Shown: in pieces, positions 8,160-17,096 of the stretch | Position numbering within the stretch: position 1 is the first letter of the stretch | Layout: each line of letters begins with the position of its first letter | Source: Microbacterium proteolyticum | Lineage (GTDB): Bacteria; Actinomycetota; Actinomycetes; Actinomycetales; Microbacteriaceae | NCBI RefSeq assembly: GCF_030818075.1 | Contig: NZ_JAUSZZ010000001.1 | Location: 310,001 to 374,000 of the forward strand | Length of the DNA: 64,000 nucleotides | Direction: 5' to 3' | Made by a program: the position numbers and the translations under genes | The notes under the pieces: generated by a model | Told to the model about the DNA's origin: nothing | What the model saw: the letters and a program-made list of their open reading frames with translations, nothing else | The model's database searches: none

Positions 8160-9196
8160 TCAGGCGAAGTCCAGAAGGACCTTGCCGGATCGGCGGGGGT
8201 CGGCTGCGACGTCAAAGGCGGTCACCGCATCGGCGACCGGGAAGGTGTGGGTGACGACGGGGCCGACTGCGAGCGACTGGTCCGTCAACGCCCTGATCAC
8301 CTCGTCGATCTCGTCGTTGAAGCGGAAGGAGCCAGCCAGACGCAGCTCCCGGGTGATGGCGGTCGCGAGCAGCGCCGGCTGCTCTCCCGCGGGAATGAGA
8401 CCGACCATGATCACCTGTCCGCCGCGCGTCGCCGCCGATACCGCGGACGCGAGCCCGCGCGGGTTACCCGAGCTCTCGAACACCACGTCGGCATCGACAT
8501 GCGCGATGGTGTCGGTGTCCGTCGCCCGCAGACTGCGTGTCGCTCCCACGCGCGCGGCGATCTCGAGCGGCTGCTCGTGCAGGTCTACGGCGATGATCTC
8601 GCGCGCGCCCACGCGTCGTGCGGCGGCGACGATCAGCGCACCGATCGGTCCGCTACCGATGACAAGCACGCGCTTGTCGCTCAATCGGTCGGCGCGTGAC
8701 ACGGCGTGCCAGGCCACCGCTGCGGGCTCGGCAAGCGCAGCCACTTCGAGTGACAGGTCCGCCGGTAACGCGCGCAGCATCCTCGTCGGCAACGCGATCC
8801 TGCGCGCGAAACCGCCATCGGTGTGCGGAAAGCGCGCCGCGCTGCCGAGGTAGGTCCCGCCGGACAGGTTCGGCTTGTCTGGCGGGTAGCGAAAGTCGGG
8901 GCGGCCCGGCGTGGCGGGGTGCACGGTGACCGGTGTTCCGGCTGCGGGCCCGGATCCGTCGGCGGCGCCGACGAGCACGGTGCCCGACAGTTCATGCCCG
9001 AGCACCATCGGTGCTCGGAGGATTGATTCGCCCGCCGCGCCGTGCTGCCAGTAGTGCAGGTCGGAGCCACAGATTCCGCCGAAGGCGACCGAGATGACCG
9101 CTTCGTCAGCTCCGGGCTGGGGTTCCGCCAGTTCTTCCACGCGCAGGATGCCCCCACGTCGGCGATGACGGCCAGGTTGGGTTGCACGATGGCCAC
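8160..9196 (-). pseudogene. idnD: L-idonate 5-dehydrogenase-type zinc alcohol dehydrogenase, apparent frameshift near the N-terminus
   Basis: The body of the protein (8160-9140) is a complete medium-chain zinc dehydrogenase: GGICGSDLHYWQHGAAGES with the catalytic Cys, MVLGHELSG with the zinc His-Glu, the NAD(P) motif VIGSGPIGALIVAAARR, and a normal C-terminus. It matches IdnD (L-idonate to 5-ketogluconate). The expected N-terminus lies in another frame: GTG at 9196, after AAAGGA, gives LAVIADVG, and the other frame continues ILRVEELAEPQPG. Adding one base to the C5 run at 9151-9155 (G5 on the coding strand) joins them into a normal IdnD start. A GTG at 9140 could start a shortened protein but has no ribosome binding site. 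It could be a real mutation or a sequencing error. Confidence 0.75.
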
Positions 9197-9209
9197 TTTC
9201 CTTTCTCGG

Positions 9210-9580
9210 TCAGACGATGACGGTCATGCCGCCGTCGACGAACAGCACGTGCCCGTTGACGAAATCGGATGCGGGCGAGCTGAGCATGACGACCGGTCCG
9301 CCCAGGTCGGCGGGCGTCCACCACCGTGCGCGGAGGCGATGTTGACGATCTTGCCGCGGCCGCGGGTGATCATCGCTTTGGCGACTTCTCGTCCGACGAG
9401 GAAAGCGCTGGTCAGGTCGATGGCGATGACGCGGTCCCAGTCCTCCCGCGAGACCTCGAGCAGCGGCTCGCGATGCTGGATACCGGCATCGTTCAGCAGG
9501 ATGTCGATTTCACCGATCGTGGACTCGATGTCGACGAGCGCGATACGGTCCGTCGGATCGAACAGGGGCGACCCGGTCAT
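9210..9580 (-). pseudogene. idnO: Remnant of gluconate 5-dehydrogenase (short-chain dehydrogenase, IdnO-like)
   Basis: Three true blocks of an IdnO-type short-chain dehydrogenase remain, with two internal losses. Block 1 is the start, MTGSPLFDPTDRIALV. Next, the glycine-rich cofactor loop and the following strands are missing and the frame continues at IGEIDILLNDAGIQHREPLL through GRGKIVNIAS. Then the catalytic Tyr-x-x-x-Lys region and much of the C-terminal half are missing. The final block, WWTPADLGGPVVMLSSPASD through FVNGHVLFVDGGMTVIV, lies in a different frame and ends at the normal stop. A full protein is about 255 residues; this stretch could hold only 123 codons. The ATG overlaps the gntK stop (ATGA), so the gene was once part of the operon. 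Confidence 0.88.
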
Positions 9581-10122
9581 GAAGTTCGCTCCGCCTCGAC
9601 ACGAGAGGTCATGGCTGCGTCGATGGTTTCGAGGAGTTCTTCGACGGGTGCGGCGGCGTTGACCGTGACACCGCGCTCGGCCGGTAGGAGCGTCTCCAGC
9701 GTCGCGAGTTGAGACTTCAGGAGCGACGGGGGCATGTACTCGTGGGCGCGTGAACTGACGCGGTCGCCGAGCGTGTCGGCATCCACGTCGAGATGAACGA
9801 ACAGGGTGCGCGGTGCCGAAGCTCGCAGCATGTCGCGATACTTCTTCTTGAGCGCGGAGCACGCGATCACGGGTACCGTTCCCCGATCATCCGCGTTCAG
9901 GCGTGCTGATACGACGGCCAGCCACGGTGCTCTGTCGTCGTCGTCAAGAGGGACGCCCGAGGCCATCTTCGCCTTGTTGGCTGCGGGGTGGAGGTCATCG
10001 GCATCCACGAAGGTCCGCCCCCATCGCTCCGCGAGGGCCGAGCCCATCGTCGTCTTTCCGGATCCGGAGACCCCCATGACGACGACTGGTGTGTCCGGCG
10101 CGGGATCGACGACGGAGGTCAT
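9577..10122 (-). CDS. gntK: Gluconokinase
   Basis: A 181-residue enzyme that phosphorylates D-gluconate to 6-phosphogluconate. The P-loop is GVSGSGKTT at about 17-25. The family signatures VDADDLHPAANKAKMASGVPL, CSALKKKYRDMLR and HEYMPPSLLKSQLATLE are present. Length is normal. The start overlaps the stop of the 2-hydroxyacid dehydrogenase (ATGA), and its own stop overlaps the start of the idnO remnant in the same way, so it is part of a tightly coupled operon that feeds gnd. Confidence 0.95.
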   Translation of the reverse strand: MTSVVDPAPDTPVVVMGVSGSGKTTMGSALAERWGRTFVDADDLHPAANKAKMASGVPLDDDDRAPWLAVVSARLNADDRGTVPVIACSALKKKYRDMLRASAPRTLFVHLDVDADTLGDRVSSRAHEYMPPSLLKSQLATLETLLPAERGVTVNAAAPVEELLETIDAAMTSRVEAERTS

Positions 10123-11141
10123 GCGGTCACCACCGTCCGATCGCGCCAGCTGGTTGTATCGAGCACGGCACGGTTCACCACGAAGGTGGGGGCCTCGCCG
10201 GCGAGGGTCTGAACGATTGCGCGGACGGCGCTCCGACCGTTGCCGAGCGACATCTCGTCGGTCCACCCGACGCAGTGCGGCGACAGCAGGACGTTGTCCA
10301 TCGAGCGCAGCGGGCTGTCGACCGCGAGCGGCTCGGCCTCGAATACGTCGAGCGCCGCGGCACGCAGCCCTCCGTCCTGCAGCGCCGCGATGAGAGCCTC
10401 CTCGTCGACGATCGGACCCCGCGCGACGTTTACGAGCGTGGCGGTCGGCTTCACTCGAGCGAAGAAGTCGGCATCGAGCAGGTGGTGGGTCTCTGGCGTC
10501 AGCACAGCCATCACGACGATGGCATCGCACCGCGACGCGAGGTCGTCACGGCTCACCAGTTCGGCACCGAACTCCTCGGCGCGTGACAGGGGGCAGTAGG
10601 GGTCGTACGCGAGCAGTTCGACGTCGAAAGGCGCCAGGAGTCGCGCGAGGTCGGTGCCGGTGCTGCCGAAACCCACGACTCCGACGGTCGTGCCCGTGAG
10701 CCCCCGGCCCATCCACGACGTGCGCTCATCCCACCGGTCCTCGCGGACGAGGCGGTCTTTGATGCCGAGGTTGAGCAGACCGCCCAGGAGCATGCCGATC
10801 GCCGCCGTCGCCACCGGGCGCCGCGCCCCGTCGGGGGTGATGGTGACGGCCACGCCCGCGGCCGTGCAGGCGTCGAGGTCGACCGCGTCATAGCCGACGC
10901 CGAAGCGCGCCAGGACCAGGGGCGGCGACGATACTCCGGCGAAGGTCGTCGCATCTACGGCGGGGGCGGCGAACAATACGGCCGGTCGACCGTCGACGTC
11001 CTCTGGACGCAGGACGGCGACATCGTCGGGCAAGTACTCCCAGGCGATGCCGGCCTCGTCAAAACCGGACAGGCCGATGTCCCCCCAAACGTTGTCGCCT
11101 TCGGCGTTCAAGAAGTCGCGACTGATTCCAACGGGTCTCAT
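10119..11141 (-). CDS. D-isomer-specific 2-hydroxyacid dehydrogenase family protein
   Basis: A 340-residue NAD(P)-dependent oxidoreductase. The cofactor motif is VGVVGFGSTGTDLARLL (middle of the protein). The catalytic Arg is in VNVARGPIVDEEAL, the Glu in DVFEAEPLA and the His in LSPHCVGWTDE. These enzymes reduce or oxidise 2-keto/2-hydroxy acids, for example 2-ketogluconate. Beside gntK and idnD remnants a keto-sugar-acid reductase is plausible (inference). The ATG follows AAGGAG; the gene lies eight bases after the cyclase gene and overlaps gntK at its end. Confidence 0.88.
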   Translation of the reverse strand: MRPVGISRDFLNAEGDNVWGDIGLSGFDEAGIAWEYLPDDVAVLRPEDVDGRPAVLFAAPAVDATTFAGVSSPPLVLARFGVGYDAVDLDACTAAGVAVTITPDGARRPVATAAIGMLLGGLLNLGIKDRLVREDRWDERTSWMGRGLTGTTVGVVGFGSTGTDLARLLAPFDVELLAYDPYCPLSRAEEFGAELVSRDDLASRCDAIVVMAVLTPETHHLLDADFFARVKPTATLVNVARGPIVDEEALIAALQDGGLRAAALDVFEAEPLAVDSPLRSMDNVLLSPHCVGWTDEMSLGNGRSAVRAIVQTLAGEAPTFVVNRAVLDTTSWRDRTVVTA

Positions 11142-11149
11142 GGTACTCC

Positions 11150-12100
11150 TTAGAAGACGGCGGTCGGGTTGACGGGAGAGCCCGTGCCCGCGGGGACGAG
11201 CAGCGGCGCGACCGTGAAGAGGAACTCGTAACGGTTCTCCTCCGCGGCGACGACCGAGAGCTGTTCGAGGTCGAGGTTGTCGAGCAGCGGGACCCCCAGC
11301 GCGGTCAACGCGAGGATGTGCACCGGCGAATGGATGCCGGGAGTCGGCGATGGGCGCACATCGCTGTCTCCGTCGGAGCCGAGCAGGGCGATCCCGCGCT
11401 CGGCGAGGAGCGGCATCGCCGTCGCGTGCAGGCCCGCGCTGAGGTCAGACGAGTCCCAGGGGCCGAGAGAGGAGCGACGCGCTTTGTGCCCCGTGCGCAG
11501 GAGCACGGCATCGGCATCACCGATGGAGACACCGAGCACCTGTTCCGCCTCGCGCAGGTCGTCTTCGTACACGGCTTCTCCGGGCTCCAGCCAGGAGAAG
11601 CCCTTCACGACGGGCATGTCGATGAGCACGCCGCGTCCGACGAAGGAGCCGAGCTTGGCGACGGAGCCGTAGCCGGCACCCGTGGCGTTGACGACGTCGC
11701 GGCTGCGGGCGCCGCCGAACAGCTCACCGCGGTACGCGATGTGCGAGAGGGCATCGAGGTGCGTCGTCGATTTGCCGTGGTATTCGATGCCGATGAAGTC
11801 TTTGTTGGTGGACGGCTCGGGAGCCTCCCGGTCGCCGAGGTCGAGCATCATGTGCATCGCCGGGCGCCGATTGTCGATCTCAGGTTCCGTCGGCCACGGG
11901 AGCGTCGTCTGCACCACGCGGCCGGATCTCACGGTGGCGGCCGCGGCCGCGGCGTGTGCCGGGGTGAGTCGGTTCCACGCTCCCCGTTCGGGGTCGCTCC
12001 AGGTGTCCCACTGTTTGAGACGCTCGTACAGCTCGTCGAAGTCGGCCTGATCGATCGGTTCGGTGGCGCGGATCTGGCGCGCTGCGGAGGTATCGGTCAT
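11150..12100 (-). CDS. Cyclase family protein (kynurenine-formamidase-like metal hydrolase)
   Basis: A 316-residue protein of the cyclase superfamily. The metal-binding signature appears as EYHGKSTTHLDALSHI (about 113-128), a variant of HxGTHxDxPxH. GRGVLIDMPVVKG, DAVLLRTGHKAR and GIHSPVHILALTALGVPLLDN are also typical. Members hydrolyse cyclic amides or lactones and some act in sugar-acid catabolism. Lactone opening would fit the setting but is inference. The ATG follows GAAAGGG. It sits between the ABC transporter genes and the dehydrogenase/gluconokinase genes on the same strand. Confidence 0.83.
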   Translation of the reverse strand: MTDTSAARQIRATEPIDQADFDELYERLKQWDTWSDPERGAWNRLTPAHAAAAAATVRSGRVVQTTLPWPTEPEIDNRRPAMHMMLDLGDREAPEPSTNKDFIGIEYHGKSTTHLDALSHIAYRGELFGGARSRDVVNATGAGYGSVAKLGSFVGRGVLIDMPVVKGFSWLEPGEAVYEDDLREAEQVLGVSIGDADAVLLRTGHKARRSSLGPWDSSDLSAGLHATAMPLLAERGIALLGSDGDSDVRPSPTPGIHSPVHILALTALGVPLLDNLDLEQLSVVAAEENRYEFLFTVAPLLVPAGTGSPVNPTAVF

Positions 12101-12124
12101 GACGGAATGCCCTTTCTCGGGGGT

Positions 12125-12155
12125 GGCGGGGCGGACGCACGTCGTCCACCCCGCC
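12125..12155 (-). terminator. Strong hairpin between the binding-protein and cyclase genes
   Basis: GGCGGGG at 12125-12131 pairs with CCCCGCC at 12149-12155, and the inner GGAC/GTCC extends the stem past one mismatch, with a 7-base loop. It lies just after the stop of the periplasmic-type binding protein. A partial terminator here would keep the binding protein in excess over downstream enzymes, a common arrangement; this role is inferred. Confidence 0.55.
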
Positions 12156-12165
12156 GGAGGGGGTT

Positions 12166-13356
12166 CTACTTGCCCCAGACCTTCTTGTAGATGTCGCGGT
12201 ATCCGCTCGCCGGGTCGTACGTGTCACCGGCGGGGACGTTCTGCTTGGTGATGAGCGCCGGAGCGGCCACGAAGCCCGACCACTCCTCGCCGGCGAGGGC
12301 GCGGTTGGCCTCGTCCACGAGTTGCCAGCCCTGCAGCAGCAGGGGCTCGGCGACGGTGGCCGCCTGGTAGTCGACCGAGCGGATGCGCTGGAACTCGGCG
12401 GCGTCGCCATCGCCCGCGGCGACCGACTTCGGGGTGCCGGCCGGGTCCTTGCCGGCGGCGCGAAGCGCCTGCTGGGCCCCGCCGAAGTAGTTGCCGTTGA
12501 TGGCCATCAGATAGGTGAGCTTGTCACCGTTCTCCTGCAGCAGGTTCGAGATCAGACCGGGCATGCGCTGGTCGGCCTCGGCGATGGGCGAGTCCTGGTA
12601 CGACAGCACCGAGCAGCCGCTGCACGCTTCGATGTACGCCTTCATGGCATCCGCCTTCAGCACGGCGATGTCGTACTGGCCGTCGGTGAAGATGGCCGCG
12701 CCCGCCGTGCCGTCCGAGTCCGCGACGGCGTACGCGCCGGCGAGCTGCGACACCGTGAGGGGGTCGGTGGTCACATTGGTGAACAGGCCGTTGCCGGGAC
12801 CTGTGGCGGGGCCGGCGTGCCAACCGATCACGGGGATGCCGGCGCTTTCGGCCGACGCGATGGTTGCTGCCTGCTCGGTCGGGTCGAAGCCGCCGAGGAT
12901 GATGGCGTCGGGCTGGGCGGCGATCGCCTGATTGAGGGCGTCGGAGCGACCCTGCGCCGAGGCCTTGCCGTCATACGAGTCGACGGTCCAGCCGATGGCC
13001 GCGGCCGCCTCGGTGACGCCCTCGCTGACGGTGTTGATGCCACCGTTCGTCAGGTCACTGCCCACGTAGGCGACGCGGGCACCCGGCTTCTGCGCCGTGG
13101 GCCCCGTGCTGGGCGGGGTGAAGCCCTCGCTTGCGGTCAGGCTCTTCTCGACGAGCTCCTTCGAGAACTCGACCGCGTCGCCGGTGGGGAGGATGGAAGA
13201 GAAATCCTCCTCGGGGGCTGCCGAGGCCGAGGCGTCGCCGCTGCCGTCGGCTGCGCTGCCGACGGATCCGCTGGAGCAGCCGGTGAGGCCCAGGGTCAGT
13301 GCGACGGGCAGCGCCAGTGCTGCGAGCAGGACTCGCCGCTTCGATGTGATGGTCAT
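12166..13356 (-). CDS. Sugar ABC transporter substrate-binding lipoprotein
   Basis: A 396-residue lipoprotein. Residues 1-26 form a signal peptide ending in the lipobox LTGC, followed by a Ser/Ala/Gly linker. The mature part is a periplasmic-binding-protein type 1 fold: RVAYVGSDLTNGGINTVSEG, DAIILGGFDP, GIPVIGWH and TYLMAINGNYFGGAQQALRAAG. It belongs with RbsB-type solute receptors for sugars and their derivatives. The ATG follows GAAAGGA and overlaps the permease stop (ATGA). The likely ligand, given the linked enzymes, is an aldonic acid or other sugar acid (inference). Confidence 0.9.
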   Translation of the reverse strand: MTITSKRRVLLAALALPVALTLGLTGCSSGSVGSAADGSGDASASAAPEEDFSSILPTGDAVEFSKELVEKSLTASEGFTPPSTGPTAQKPGARVAYVGSDLTNGGINTVSEGVTEAAAAIGWTVDSYDGKASAQGRSDALNQAIAAQPDAIILGGFDPTEQAATIASAESAGIPVIGWHAGPATGPGNGLFTNVTTDPLTVSQLAGAYAVADSDGTAGAAIFTDGQYDIAVLKADAMKAYIEACSGCSVLSYQDSPIAEADQRMPGLISNLLQENGDKLTYLMAINGNYFGGAQQALRAAGKDPAGTPKSVAAGDGDAAEFQRIRSVDYQAATVAEPLLLQGWQLVDEANRALAGEEWSGFVAAPALITKQNVPAGDTYDPASGYRDIYKKVWGK

Positions 13357-14519
13357 GAAACGTCCTTTCGTGCTGTGGTGATGGGAGAGGAGTCCCCTGA
13401 CGCGACGGCATCGGAGGCCCCCGACGAGCCGACGTCGGGTGAGGCGATGCCGGGTGAACCGGTGCCGGGTGCGGGCGACCCGGTGGTCAGCGGGGCGGCG
13501 TCGGCTCTCGTGGTGCGCCGCCGCGTGGCGAGGGAGGCGATCGTGATCGCGGCAACCAGGGTCAGGCCGTTGAAGAGCGGCTCGAGGTAGAACTGCCCCG
13601 GGAAGAGCTGCTGCAGGCCCGAGATGCCGATGGTCGCGATGGTCACGCCGAGGATGGTGCCGAGTCCGTTCACGCGGCCCGGACGGATGGTGGTCGATCC
13701 GAGGAAGGCGGCCGCCAGAGCGGGCAGCAGATACTCGGGACCGATGTTCGCCTGGGCGACACCGGCCTGACGAGACGCGAGCAGGATGCCGGCGACTCCG
13801 GTGAGCATGCCCGACGCGACCATCGCACCGACGACGTACTTGCGGCGGGCGATGCCGGTCAGAGTGGCTGCGGCGGGGTTCGCGCCGACGGCGTACAGGT
13901 AGCGTCCGACGGGGAAGTAGTCGAGGACGATCCAGACGACGAGCGCGAGGATGATCGCGATGACGAACGGGCCGGGGATGGGACCGAGGCTCCAGCGGGA
14001 GAGCTCGTCGAAGGCGACGGCGCGCGCCCCGTCGGAGTCGGTGACCTGGCGGCCGCCGGTGTACCAGTAGGTGATCGCGAAGATGACCTGGCCGGTGGCG
14101 AGCGTCGCGATGAACGCGTCGACCTGCGCGAGCTCGACGAGCAGGGCGTTGAGGAGGCCGATGACGCCGCCTCCGACGATGACGAGCACGATGACGAGGC
14201 GGTAGTCCAGGCCCTCGATCTGCCACGACAGCGCCATGACCTGCCAGAGGCCCACGCCATAGCCGATGGACAGGTCGATCTTGCCTGTGACCATGGGGAT
14301 GGTGACGGCGATCGCGAGGATCAGGAGGACCGCCTTGCTCGACGCGAGCAGCTGGAAATTCAGCAGCGAGGCGAACGTGTCGGGCCGCAGCGCAGCGAAC
14401 AAGACGAAGAGGCCGATGGTGAGCAGCACCATCCCGTAGTTGCTGGTGAGCTTGTTCCAGAAGCTCGCACCCCTCCCGGGTTCCAGCGCCGTCGACTTGA
14501 CGGACGTGTTCATGGTCAT
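13353..14519 (-). CDS. Sugar ABC transporter permease (RbsC type)
   Basis: A 388-residue membrane protein of the BPD_transp_2 family with about eight to ten helices. Marks include TGKIDLSIGYGVGLWQVMALSW, the coupling-loop stretch GRYLYAVGANPAAATLTGIARRKYVVGAMVASG, and PALAAAFLGSTTIRPGRVNGLGTILG. The last about 45 residues form an odd hydrophilic tail rich in Gly, Ser, Pro and Ala with repeating GSPG/SPDVGSSG motifs, not usual for RbsC. The gene is joined by ATGA overlaps to the ATPase before it and the binding protein after it. Confidence 0.9.
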   Translation of the reverse strand: MTMNTSVKSTALEPGRGASFWNKLTSNYGMVLLTIGLFVLFAALRPDTFASLLNFQLLASSKAVLLILAIAVTIPMVTGKIDLSIGYGVGLWQVMALSWQIEGLDYRLVIVLVIVGGGVIGLLNALLVELAQVDAFIATLATGQVIFAITYWYTGGRQVTDSDGARAVAFDELSRWSLGPIPGPFVIAIILALVVWIVLDYFPVGRYLYAVGANPAAATLTGIARRKYVVGAMVASGMLTGVAGILLASRQAGVAQANIGPEYLLPALAAAFLGSTTIRPGRVNGLGTILGVTIATIGISGLQQLFPGQFYLEPLFNGLTLVAAITIASLATRRRTTRADAAPLTTGSPAPGTGSPGIASPDVGSSGASDAVASGDSSPITTARKDVS

Positions 14520-16060
14520 GCTGCACTCTCCTGGGATGTGGGGTCGGCGTAGGAGACGCGTCCGAGATCGGATGCCGCCGAGATGAGGTGGGGGATGGTG
14601 ACGTCGTCACCGGTGAGTTCGGCGACGACGCGGCCGCGTCCGAGCACGATCGCGCGGTGGGCGATCTTGGCGACTTCCTCCATGTCCGTGGAGACGACGA
14701 TCGCTCCGGTGCCCTGTTCGACCACGCGGCCGAGGAGTTCGTAGATCTCGGCCTTTGCGCCGACGTCGACGCCCATGGTGGGTTCTTCGAGGATGACGAC
14801 GGCGCGACCACGGCCGAAGCAGCGGGCCAGGATCACCTTCTGCTGGTTGCCTCCCGAGAACGTGTCGAGAGGGAGTCCCGGGTCGTCGGGGCGGATCTGA
14901 TACGGGGCGAGGATCGCTGATGCCTCGGCCGACTCGGTTCGTGCCGTGCGCGGTTGCCACGCGCGTCGCCCCCAGACCGCCGGGTTGAGGAAGAGGTTCT
15001 CGCTGACCGACAGGCCCGCACCGACGGATTCAGACTCACGGTTCGAGGTCGCGAAGGCGACGCCCGCGTCGACGGCGTCACGGGGAGAGCGCGGTCGGAA
15101 CGGCGCTCCGTCGAGTGTCATGCTGCCCGCCTGCGGGCGGGTGGCGCCGGCCATCGCTCGGCCGAGGGCTTCCTGGCCAGCGCCGCGCAGACCGCAGATC
15201 GCCAGAATCTCGCCCGATCGCACGTGGAGGTCGATCGCTTCCGTGCCATCGACGCGGAAGCCCTCCAGGGTGAGTCGTGTCTTTGTGCCGGGTTCGCCGA
15301 TCCGTGGGACGGTCGTCTCGCGTCCGACGATGAGTTCGACGAGTTCTTCCGGGCTGATCTGCGAGACGGGGCGGTCGGCCACGACGCGACCGTTGCGCAT
15401 CACGACCGCGCGCTGACTGATCTGGTAGACCTCGTCGAGGCGGTGCGAGACGTAGATCATGCCCACGCCGCTGTCGCGGAGGGTCCGCAGGACCGAGAAC
15501 AACCGCTCCACGTCGGCAGCGGGCAGCGATGCTGTCGGTTCGTCGAGCACGAGCAGTTTCGGTTTGCTCACGAGACCGCGCGCGATCGCGAGCAGGCTGC
15601 GCTCCGCGCGCGGGAGGTCGAAGATGCGCTGCTCAGGGTCGATGCCGCCCCCGATGCTCGCGAGGACCTCCGCCGCCTGCGCGTTCATCCGGTGCTTGCT
15701 GATCAACCCGAGCTTGTTGCGGGGGTAGCCGAGACCGAGGGCGATGTTCTCGGCGACCGTCATCCACTCGATGAGGCCGAGGTTCTGGTGCACGAACGAG
15801 ATCTGCTTGCGCACGGTGGGCGTCGCCGCCGCGCCCAGGATGGTGATCTCGCCGGCGTCCGGTTTGTAGACGTCGGCGAGCATCTTGATGACGGTCGACT
15901 TGCCCGCTCCGTTTTCGCCGAGGAGGGCGACGATCTCGCCTTGGTCGACGGAGAAGGAGACGTCGTCAACGGCTCGGGTCGCGTAGAACGACTTGGTCAG
16001 TCCTGAAACGTTGAGCAGTCGGGCCTGCTCGAACGATGTGGGTGCGTCCACCACGAACAT
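14516..16060 (-). CDS. Sugar ABC transporter ATPase with two nucleotide-binding domains (RbsA type)
   Basis: A 514-residue protein with two ATPase halves. In the first, Walker A is GENGAGKST, the signature region LPRAERSLLAIARGL and Walker B LLVLDEPTASLP. In the second, the degenerate Walker A is CGLRGAGQEAL, the signature is FSGGNQQKVILARC and Walker B reads VVILEEPTMGVD, where a Glu stands in place of the usual Asp. This is the energising subunit for the adjacent permease. The ATG at 16060 abuts its GGGAG; a GTG at 16054 has better spacing and may be the true start. An IclR-type palindrome lies about 45 bases upstream. Confidence 0.9.
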   Translation of the reverse strand: MFVVDAPTSFEQARLLNVSGLTKSFYATRAVDDVSFSVDQGEIVALLGENGAGKSTVIKMLADVYKPDAGEITILGAAATPTVRKQISFVHQNLGLIEWMTVAENIALGLGYPRNKLGLISKHRMNAQAAEVLASIGGGIDPEQRIFDLPRAERSLLAIARGLVSKPKLLVLDEPTASLPAADVERLFSVLRTLRDSGVGMIYVSHRLDEVYQISQRAVVMRNGRVVADRPVSQISPEELVELIVGRETTVPRIGEPGTKTRLTLEGFRVDGTEAIDLHVRSGEILAICGLRGAGQEALGRAMAGATRPQAGSMTLDGAPFRPRSPRDAVDAGVAFATSNRESESVGAGLSVSENLFLNPAVWGRRAWQPRTARTESAEASAILAPYQIRPDDPGLPLDTFSGGNQQKVILARCFGRGRAVVILEEPTMGVDVGAKAEIYELLGRVVEQGTGAIVVSTDMEEVAKIAHRAIVLGRGRVVAELTGDDVTIPHLISAASDLGRVSYADPTSQESAA

Positions 16061-16105
16061 CTCCCTTGATGTGTTGCTGTCGTGGACGAGACAGTATCAC
16101 TAGGG

Positions 16106-16118
16106 TGAACGCGGTTCA
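16106..16118. promoter_or_regulatory. Putative IclR-type operator before the ABC operon
   Basis: The palindrome TGAAC-GCG-GTTCA is followed by a further half site GTGAAC at 16123-16128. It lies between the IclR gene and the ABC ATPase start. A close relative, TGAAC-AAC-GTTC, sits on the other side of the IclR gene at 17097-17108. The repetition makes both good candidates for binding by the IclR protein encoded between them. Confidence 0.6.
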
Positions 16119-16131
16119 ATAGAGTGAACGA

Positions 16132-16926
16132 TTACAGGTTGCTATGTGGCTGCATGGGGTTCTCGAGCAGCCGCTCGAGCTCGCGGAGCTCGCCGACGAT
16201 CGCTTCTCGCTGGAGCGTGGAGGTCGCCGAGGTCAGGAAGGAACAGCCGATAGCGATCGCGGGGGAAGAGCTGGAGCGTGGCGGCATCCGGACGGCGACG
16301 CCGGAGATACCGGGGTGCACCCCACCCTCGTCCAGGGCGTAGCCACGTTCGCGCACCCGTGCGAGCCGATCCATCAGCTCGGGCAGGTTCCGCACACTCT
16401 CGGACGTGCGCATGGGGAACGAGTGGGCATAGCGGAAGCGGTCGGCAATATCCTCGTCCGGAAGCGCCGCGAGGAGGGCGTTGCCTACTGCCGTGGACGC
16501 CGCGGGGAACCTGTCACCGAGGTTGGCCGTCAATCGCAGAGGGGATCGCCCCTCGTGTCTTGCGAGATAGATGACGTCCGATTCCTGCAGCATCGCCATC
16601 TGCACGACTTGTTCCGACAGCGTCGGCGCCTCGTTGCAGAAGCGATAGAACTCGCGCACCTCGTTGAACGAACGCAGATACGCTCCGCCGAGTTCGACTG
16701 TTCCGTGTCCGAGGACGTAGCCGCTGCCGACTCGGCGGATGAGGTTGGCCTCCTCGAGAACCGTGCATAAGTACGACGTCGACGACTTAGCCGCTTCGAG
16801 CGTGCGCGCAAGATCGGCAAGGGCGACCGGCTCTCCCTGCGCTTGGGCCAGGATGCGGAGAATGTACACACCCCGTGTCAGCGCCGGCGCGGGGTCTCGA
16901 TCCCCTCCAGTTCGATCGCTGGACAT
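16132..16926 (-). CDS. IclR family transcriptional regulator
   Basis: A 264-residue regulator. The N-terminal winged helix spans TRGVYILRILAQAQGEPVALADLARTLE through LEEANLIRRVGSGYVLG (about 18-72). The C-terminal effector domain shows VIYLARHEGRSPLRL, GDRFPAASTAVGNALLAALPDE and ERGYALDEGGVHPGISGVAVR. It is transcribed in the same direction as the ABC operon and diverges from the DUF1537 kinase operon. Paired TGAAC-N3-GTTC sites on both sides suggest it controls the ABC operon and its own promoter (inference). Confidence 0.9.
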   Translation of the reverse strand: MSSDRTGGDRDPAPALTRGVYILRILAQAQGEPVALADLARTLEAAKSSTSYLCTVLEEANLIRRVGSGYVLGHGTVELGGAYLRSFNEVREFYRFCNEAPTLSEQVVQMAMLQESDVIYLARHEGRSPLRLTANLGDRFPAASTAVGNALLAALPDEDIADRFRYAHSFPMRTSESVRNLPELMDRLARVRERGYALDEGGVHPGISGVAVRMPPRSSSSPAIAIGCSFLTSATSTLQREAIVGELRELERLLENPMQPHSNL

Positions 16927-17096
16927 GTTTTCTCCCGTTCCGCGCGCCCGATCAAAGCAAAAAGCAGCGTGAGGATGGCCGCCTCACCTTGAGCCTTAGA
17001 CCTTGACCGTATCTACAACACCGCGGACGAGATGGGCACGGCCCATAAAGACTTCTCGAGCTGACGGCGTGCGACTTGCGGTCCGGTTCTTCCTAG

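Noticed and set aside
9577..9862. Reading the region upstream of the idnO remnant as its N-terminal extension
   Set aside because: That part is gntK on the same strand in another frame; the remnant starts at the ATG overlapping the gntK stop.
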